Of a stretch of 64,000 nucleotides of DNA, positions 61,301-64,000 are shown in pieces. The notes beneath the pieces were generated by a model. The model did no database searches and was not told the DNA's origin. It saw only the letters and a list, made by a program, of their open reading frames with translations. Made by a program: the position numbers and the translations under genes. Position 1 is the first letter of the stretch. Each line of letters opens with the position of its first letter. The stretch comes from Metopolophium dirhodum (lineage: Eukaryota > Arthropoda > Insecta > Hemiptera > Aphididae), in contig NC_083565.1 in assembly GCF_019925205.1 (NCBI RefSeq), positions 38,778,241 to 38,842,240 of the forward strand. The letters are read 5' to 3'.

Positions 61301-63675
61301 ATGTTTGTTTACCATTAAATATTATTTATATTAGTCGACGTATTTTTTTCATTAATTTAACCTAATTTTTAATGTTTTAACAAAATAATCTTACTTTCAC
61401 TGCAATATGGTAGCATATATCCGACTGAACAACCATATAAACAGACACCTGTATATTTATCACACATATTATTAAGACAATGCTTGGAACAAGTTTGTTT
61501 ACAATCAGCTCCGTATGTACCCATTGTACAGTCTAAATTATAAAATAAAAAATATTCAATTAACCAGTGATAACATACATTTTTTATACAATCATGACTA
61601 TGCATATTCTTCAAGCCTGTATATTGTTTATTTACCTTCATTACACGATGAACCGGTTAGTCCTGGTGGGCATGTACAGCCATAACTTGTACACATGACA
61701 ATTCCACGACACATTTTATCAGCCTGTATAGAACAAACTCCTTTACAATCGGATCCATAGGAGTTTGCTCCACTACCTAATTTTTTTTTTAAATAAAAAT
61801 GTTTACTATACCATGATGGGTAGTTGCAGTTCCGTTTAATTATTTTAGGTACAAAAATATTAATGATCGCATAAGCCATAAGTTATAGAGTAAAACAAAT
61901 CGACATCTTCATTAATACCAAGTCCTTTAAATAAATTATTCCAGTCTAAAGATGCTAAAGTAAATGTTATATCTGTATAGTTTCAATTAAAATGTAATAT
62001 ATACATGTATAAATAATATTCAATGGGTTCATTTATAACTATGGAGAAAGAAATTAGTAGGCCCGTATGATAGATATCACACGGAACAAGAGGATTTGGA
62101 GATTCATTTACAGATAAATTATTAAAGTCAGAAAGAACATTGAACCCGTACTATTTACAACATTATTAAATTTAAACGAATTGAAAAAGATAGATTTCAT
62201 ACAATTCAGATTCAAAATTATTTAAATTCAATATATTAGGAGAAATTCCTATGATTGGGCCGAACGAAAGTCTGATTAGAAGTCAAATATGCTCTCTAGC
62301 ACGTTCACGACTGAGAGTAAATCCGAGTGCTCTTAAAAAAAAAACCACATATAAAATGGCTTTTGACATTAACCCGATTTAAAAATACAAATAATAATTA
62401 TCTGGTCGCCAAAATTTGAACAAGCTGTAAAAAAAATCGTTAGAATAGACCAGGGAAATTTTATATTTTTAAAATAAACCGGTGAAAACAATATTCACCA
62501 TAATATCACATATACGCGACACTGGTCCAACTAAATACACCCCCATGTCACATATTTGTTACACTTGGCTAAAATAATATCTTATGAAAGTAAGTATAAA
62601 AAATTATGTATTTCCGAACTATTTAAAACCCGTATTAACCAATATTAACCCGAATAATAACGGTTATTAACACTCAAACGTTTGTCAGTATTTTTTATTC
62701 TGGTGTTTAACCTTACTAAACACCCAAACACATGCAATACCCAAACTTGACTGGAAAAATTGACTTGAAACGAAAGCCTAAATGCCTAATCACCGGGCCG
62801 CTTAAGGTTTGGAGTAGCTCGACCCGGCTCCCCGTCACCCGCCGGGCGAAACGGAAACGTTTGTTTCCAGTCCATTATATCTTAGTGCTTAGTCTATGCT
62901 ACTAACTTGTTGACTTATATTTTTATAAATATATATACATTATTTGTATATTGACTATAACAATAGACAATAAAGATTTAATTATTCATTACCTGTCTCA
63001 CAAAATTGCCCTTTAAAACCAGGAGGACAAATGCATTTTGACGATTGCTCAATAATATATCCACCATTTAAACATGGACCTTGATAATAAGTTTGCCTAT
63101 ATCTGTTTAAAAAAAATAAATTATAATTTATTAAAAATGATTACTATACGTATTAATATAGATTAATTATTTGTAAATTATATCCGAAGCTGTGAATTAA
63201 ATGTACTTATAGGTATTAAATTTGAATAAATCCATAATCCCCCTCTTAAATAACAAAAAAAAACTAGTTAAATACATGTATATGCATTTAAATCTAAAAT
63301 ATGCAAAAATTAACAAAATAAAATATTGTATAATGGTCACTGGTGAATGCTCAAGATGTAACTATTTTTGTTTGCTGCTCAGATTCGTTGTCTCTTGGAA
63401 CGCAGTGTGTTAGATGATTAATTGAATAGTTAATTATTATTATTATTAATTATTGATTAATCAAAAAGTAATAGCCATAAGTTTAGTGTAGATCACTAAT
63501 AAATAATTACATACTTATAACATTGTAACATATACTTTTCTCATTTTTATCAATAATATTTATAATATTAAGATGTTTATTAATCAATTTATGTTCATTT
63601 TTAAATACATACGGTTTCCTAGAATATTGATTGTGTTTTTTCTATACACAGAAGTAATTCGAACATCTTCTTCAT
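37822..63675 (-). CDS. Copy B: EGF / fibronectin III repeat protein, N-terminus outside window
   Basis: Exons in transcript order: 63675-63613, 63102-62993 (or from about 63080), 61776-61636, 61532-61395, 52268-52129, 51681-51492, 45310-45198, 45024-44793, 43589-43456, 42696-42501, 42437-42298, 42235-42070, 41981-~41689, 40372-40300, 40075-39864, 37932-37822. Same modules as copy A: acidic linker, three EGF-like, six FN3, stop. The signal peptide and N-terminal exons should lie to the right of the window. EGF2 is intact here, unlike copy A. EGF1 needs a shifted acceptor. The FN3-5 donor is again unclear. Whether A, B or both make protein cannot be told from sequence. Confidence 0.8.
38131..38403 (+). 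pseudogene. Helitron/Pif1-type helicase fragment in last intron of copy B
   Basis: The plus strand reads MIVAIDNNRDVIKTFYFDRL, then KATGKTEIDVSIIDSGMTMH and SNFGL. It is the partner of 3577-3860 but with the Walker A motif damaged (DRLKATGKT instead of DGPKGTGKT) and with the two halves joined in one frame. The preserved FYFD..K.TGKT and G-M-T-M-x-S-N-F-G-L words identify the source. Not functional. Confidence 0.55.
38475..39820. other. Extra sequence in the last intron of copy B
   Basis: This block has no partner in copy A. Bases 38850-39060 resemble sequence around the hAT insertion site at 55070-55210 (ACGGCTATACTAA, CGCTCGCTCGCGTATTATTA). A C run (39587-39600) lies near 'cacccccccccc'. 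The 61-residue open frame at 39308-39493 has no recognised relative. Most likely a composite of dispersed repeats. Confidence 0.45.
40424..40880. repeat. MITE, undivided partner of 4523-6455
   Basis: Left arm 'aaaaggatataatttgtcttctctctcagaccc' and right arm 'gtctatgttgaagtggagccagagagaaaa' are inverted relatives. It occupies the intron between FN3-5 and the linker exon in copy B and gives the empty-site reading for the 1.5-kb insertion in copy A. Confidence 0.65.
40897..41677 (-). mobile_element. TTAAGGTGAATG element carrying a KRBA2-like ORF start
   Basis: The ends form a perfect 19-base inverted pair, GTATATGTTAAGGTGAATG (40890-40908) and its complement (41666-41684). Copy A lacks the insert between the same flanks. 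On the minus strand an ATG at 41208 opens a 46-codon frame ending at 41068: MENIREVFYEKFNAILSTKR, EDNNFYLSTEKYNKCVED. The 'FYEK...I..TK..D.NFYLS...Y' pattern resembles the start of KRBA2-like integrase ORFs that I remember from insect transposons. If so, this is an internally deleted derivative. TTAA at both ends suggests the target. Confidence 0.65.
41686..41981 (-). CDS. Copy B: FN3 module 5, donor unclear
   Basis: Acceptor TTTTTAG at 41981. The frame reads LKPVEDLVVYKKSQKNRMAG, FRWRYSQDTNVDGF, NNYTFKVRIDVDRGLLPLAT and stops at 41688-41686. About nine residues differ from copy A over the domain. A 780-base insertion (40897-41677) begins only some ten bases beyond the stop. It may have removed the original donor or intron start in this copy. 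Copy A, which lacks this insertion, also has no obvious donor. Confidence 0.7.
42070..42437 (-). CDS. Copy B: FN3 module 4
   Basis: Exons 42437-42298 (PKTEPILDPDHPMCITNNSI, FIQWKFDPENCSKLNG) and 42235-42070 (DKVDDILQIRETKNNYITFN, ELKSNTAYELKVFIKTHFG). Lengths of 140 and 166 bases equal copy A; donor GTGAGT, acceptor TTTGTAG. Nearly all differences from copy A are single amino-acid changes. Confidence 0.82.
42501..43589 (-). CDS. Copy B: FN3 module 3
   Basis: Exons 43589-43456 (NDVQIKNISTKYENGKIKVY, WILVNSHQHS) and 42696-42501 (VKRILSCSIREVEQNWTSIT, PNSQYSIQVLVDVKD, closing VLTPAS). Lengths of 134 and 196 bases equal copy A. The intron (about 760 bases) matches copy A 7477-8296, with small indels. 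Confidence 0.8.
44793..45310 (-). CDS. Copy B: FN3 module 2
   Basis: Exons 45310-45198 (EPEITDYNIKLMSGIQSVNI, TWNIVSVKTKNN, LANFAS) and 45024-44793 (MSNQSQNQISDVQQILSSTD, LPGFKYNIKLTPL, SPIYSITT). The first exon is one codon shorter than in copy A. The inner intron is short because it lacks the MITE found in copy A. Confidence 0.8.
45335..46470. repeat. G-run element (partner of 11413-11785) with a family G insert
   Basis: Left end 'cagtgtcgtagacagg' plus a G tract (about 45350-45363); right end around 'catatacccctcccatgat' at 46450. Inside, 45802-46295 is an inverted member of repeat family G ('gtgggtaagtggttgtccctctactgtacagtag' to 'cttcgctcagaatcta'). Copy A has the outer element without the insert. 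Small open frames at 45577-45771 and 46078-46311 are repeat sequence. Confidence 0.6.
46730..51430. repeat. Cluster of repeat family G in both orientations
   Basis: At least five partial or whole members are packed into this intron of copy B. An inverted member starts near 46895 and another at 47173. A direct member runs from 47893 (TTAGATTCTGAGTGAAACGATG) to about 49365. An inverted internal part follows at 49370-50250. Direct members end at about 50530 and run 50533-51430. Each has 'agtgacccacttgtaacctactgtacagcagagcgacatccact' or its complement at one end and GATTCTGAG at the other. The copy A intron has none (870 bases against 5.9 kb). Long T tracts at 47941-47990 are part of this cluster. 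Confidence 0.75.
51492..52268 (-). CDS. Copy B: FN3 module 1
   Basis: Exons 52268-52129 (PPTLRFANYDTIEIELNFQE...) and 51681-51492 (SLKENNFRSSEIQSINN..., LEPDTEYTVGVLLIADDG, ending GQYKTPC). Phase-0 inner intron, phase-1 outside, identical lengths to copy A (140 and 190 bases). The substitutions ESDTMYKV to EPDTEYTV bring the E-F turn closer to the FN3 consensus than in copy A. Confidence 0.8.
52430..53130. repeat. Repeat family G, internal fragment
   Basis: Starts abruptly at 'caaaagaacaattaaggaaaaacgggaatatttacgc', the same words as at 50740, and continues through the shared internal sequence. It has neither the GATTCTGAG start nor the AGTGACCCACTTG end, so it is truncated on both sides. 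Confidence 0.65.
53235..53750. repeat. Foldback element with GTAATTTGCACC arms
   Basis: Left arm words 'gtaatttgcaccaaaactaaaatcgatta', 'gatagtatctcgatat' and 'acttacaact' return inverted as 'aagttggtactatcgagatactatc', 'taatcaattttaattttagtg' and 'taaattacaaac'. The arms are about 200 bases with a loop around 53500. No coding potential. Confidence 0.7.
53957..54950. repeat. GTTTCGG repeat, second copy, with an interior insert
   Basis: Ends CAGGGCCTGAAACTG and TTTCAAGGCCTGGG are inverted. The interior has many TTTCGGTTTCGATTTT and ACCGGTTTCCAATTTT words as at 5143-5663. Bases about 54185-54590 interrupt the pattern and may be a separate insert or the older core of the element. A third scrap is at 54908-54950. 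The 129-residue minus-strand open frame at 54391-54780 is mostly this repeat in translation. Confidence 0.65.
54951..55212. repeat. Dispersed repeat receiving the hAT insertion
   Basis: Contains the same words as 32301-32400 ('tcgtagacttaacgtgagaatc', 'attattgtggtgtggtac') and as 38850-39060. It continues after the hAT element at 59551 ('ttgcctataatatatgaatatatacg'). The hAT target is TTGCCTAT within it. Confidence 0.5.
55213..55234 (+). repeat. hAT target duplication and left terminal repeat
   Basis: TTGCCTAT at 55213-55220 followed by CAGTGGCGGTCAAA at 55221-55234. This is the 3' side of the transposase gene. Confidence 0.95.
55221..59550 (-). mobile_element. Apparently intact hAT transposon, 4,330 bp
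   Basis: Perfect 14-base terminal inverted repeats, CAGTGGCGGTCAAA at 55221 and TTTGACCGCCACTG ending at 59550. They are flanked by the exact 8-base duplication TTGCCTAT (55213-55220 and 59551-59558). An 8-base duplication is the hAT hallmark. Inside, on the minus strand, an 11-exon transposase joins without a stop or frameshift. G/C runs lie just inside each end (about 55246 and 59505-59536). Copy A has no such element at its matching intron, so insertion followed the duplication. Intact ends, a perfect duplication and an open transposase point to recent activity. Confidence 0.93.
55434..58972 (-). CDS. hAT transposase, ZMYM1-like, 779 aa in 11 exons
   Basis: Exons: 58972-58841, 58759-58688, 58571-58326, 58262-58144, 58040-57922, 57745-57377, 57276-56783, 56711-56553, 56450-56246, 56074-55767, 55550-55434. 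All introns are GT/AG and the summed length is 780 codons including TAA. Start: MSNKRKITSYFDATC. The TTF-type zinc finger region (residues about 90-125) includes FCKYC (C117, C120). The DUF4371-like core has LVDETTD (D301), GQGYDGASNM (D370), VHCVAHSLNLAV (C398/H401) and CATRW (W463). The dimerisation end has STATPERMFSC (E722) and RLNGLATMAVHR. D301, D370 and E722 are candidates for the hAT catalytic triad. It mobilises its own element; the nearest named relatives by memory are zinc finger MYM-type protein 1-like insect hATs. Confidence 0.9.
59537..59558 (-). repeat. hAT right terminal repeat and target duplication
   Basis: TTTGACCGCCACTG at 59537-59550 is the exact complement of the left end and is followed by TTGCCTAT at 59551-59558. 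This is the promoter side of the transposase gene; the region 58973-59536 should contain its promoter, in which I can single out no element. Confidence 0.95.
59603..61233. mobile_element. Large foldback element, 1.63 kb
   Basis: Ends TACGGGGTGTATTTTATGTC and its relative ...GACATAAGATACACCCTGTA are inverted. Long stretches of the two arms match in inverted orientation: 'tttaatttacatgagctaaatacatttttcttataac' at about 59950 and its complement near 60850-60890; 'ttggcctatattggtaggtaccgcatgcaaagtatgaattt' at 60383 and its complement near 60795-60835. A copy-B-only insertion in the intron after EGF3. No ORF above noise. Confidence 0.8.
61395..63675 (-). CDS. Copy B: acidic linker and EGF-like modules 1-3
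   Basis: Linker (63675-63613): DEEDVRITSVYRKNTINILG. EGF1: GPCLNGGYIIEQSSK, CICPPGFKG, FCET as in copy A. With the acceptor homologous to copy A (63102), the frame stops before these cysteines, because the first part is 4 bases shorter. The acceptor TATCAAG|GTCCATG at about 63080 restores it. EGF2 (61776-61636): SGANSYGSDCKGVCSIQADK, MCRGIVMCTSYGCTC, GLTGSSCNEG. EGF3 (61532-61395): MGTYGADCKQTCSKHCLNN, MCDKYTGVCLYGC. The intron after EGF3 is 9.1 kb against 1.8 kb in copy A. Confidence 0.78.
61777..62992. other. Copy B intron between EGF1 and EGF2
   Basis: 1.2 kb with no exon that I can support. Bases 62785-62880 ('cgcttaagg...ggctccccgtcacccgcc...ccagtccattatatct') resemble, in inverted orientation, copy A 16660-16735 ('agatagaatggactgg...gggtgacggggagcagg...cgcttaat'), so a related GC-rich piece is present in both introns but flipped. 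The rest is AT-rich. Confidence 0.45.
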
Positions 63676-63754
63676 CTGCGGGAACATTGAATAAATATAA
63701 TATTGTTACATAAACTATTCAATTTTGGTCATCGTCAATATATACACTTTATGG

Positions 63755-64000
63755 TAAAAACATTATCGTTGTTTGTGTGTGGGTTTTTTTACGATACTTA
63801 AATTTTTTAGCAATTTTTGATTGTGTAAATTAAAAATACCCACATAAAACATAGATAATGTTCTTACCATCAAGTTTCATAATAGATTAATTCACTTTAA
63901 TGTTTAAACTAACGAAACTAAACGTGATCTGCTGAGCGTAAATTTGTTATATAACGCAGTTTTAAGACGGAGACAGCAATATTGGCTGTGTAGTGTCCTT
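63755..64000. mobile_element. TTAA-family MITE, right part, cut by window end
   Basis: From 'ttatggtaaaaacattatcgttgtttgtgtgtgggtt' to the end this matches 20660-20965 in copy A, ending 'taagacggagacagcaatattggctgtgtagtgtcctt'. The left end of the element and about 1.1 kb of flanking sequence found in copy A (19480-20660) are missing, so copy B has a deletion here. Confidence 0.7.

Larger units (their letters stand above)
36940..64000. other. Segmental duplication, unit B (paralogous to 2330-20970)
   Basis: Direct-orientation partner of unit A. All coding exons from the acidic linker to the stop are present in the same order and phases, with matching introns between them. Unit B is larger because its introns contain the hAT element, the KRBA2-like insertion, family G clusters and two large foldbacks. 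It is cut by the window edge inside a shared MITE. Confidence 0.9.

Noticed and set aside
63222..63413. 63-residue plus-strand frame
   Set aside because: Antisense in an intron of copy B, lysine/asparagine-rich start from AT-rich DNA, not conserved in copy A 17240-17520.
1..64000. CRISPR array, operon, tRNA or rRNA genes
   Set aside because: No regularly spaced identical repeats, no cloverleaf with proper boxes and no rRNA core words were seen; the organism is a eukaryote.

Overview
The window looks like nuclear DNA of an AT-rich insect, most probably an aphid. The evidence is split genes with GT/AG introns, dense MITE and foldback elements, non-LTR fragments and many homopolymer G/C runs. 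The species call is inference, resting on the overall style and on repeat families I associate with aphid genomes. There is no operon structure, CRISPR array, or RNA gene that I can support.

The backbone is a direct tandem duplication of one large minus-strand gene. Copy A (28991 down to 3238) is complete in the window and has about 22 coding exons. They encode a signal peptide, a cysteine-containing N-terminal region, three EGF-like modules and six fibronectin type III (FN3) modules. The protein ends in a stop with no transmembrane segment, so it is predicted to be secreted, about 1,095 aa. Copy B (63675 down to 37822) has the same exons in the same order and phases from the acidic linker exon to the stop; its N-terminal exons lie beyond the right edge. 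A third, badly decayed piece (copy Z, about 1085-1970) keeps fragments of the FN3-5 and FN3-3 exons. Most FN3 modules are split by a phase-0 intron and bounded by phase-1 introns, a layout suited to module shuffling.

Both copies carry marks of decay or novelty. Copy A has a 1-base insertion in EGF2 that makes a stop. Copy B has a 4-base length difference at the start of EGF1 that an acceptor 22 bases further in would repair. In both copies FN3-5 runs into a stop with no good splice donor.

Mobile DNA explains most of the rest. The best element is a 4,330-bp hAT transposon at 55221-59550 in copy B. It has 14-bp perfect terminal inverted repeats, an 8-bp target duplication and an 11-exon transposase gene whose exons join without a stop into 779 codons. 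Others are a Jockey-like LINE fragment (22270-24245), a LINE tail (1-485), a TTAA-flanked MITE family with at least six members, several foldback elements, degraded hAT/ZBED pieces (13735-14480), Helitron-type helicase remnants shared by A and B, and an unclassified family with a conserved GATTCTGAGCG motif that fills copy B's introns. Comparing A with B gives empty sites for several insertions.

The spacer between the copies (29000-36900) holds repeats only. It ends in a CpG-rich degenerate minisatellite (36180-36490), about 450 bases before the copy B homology begins.
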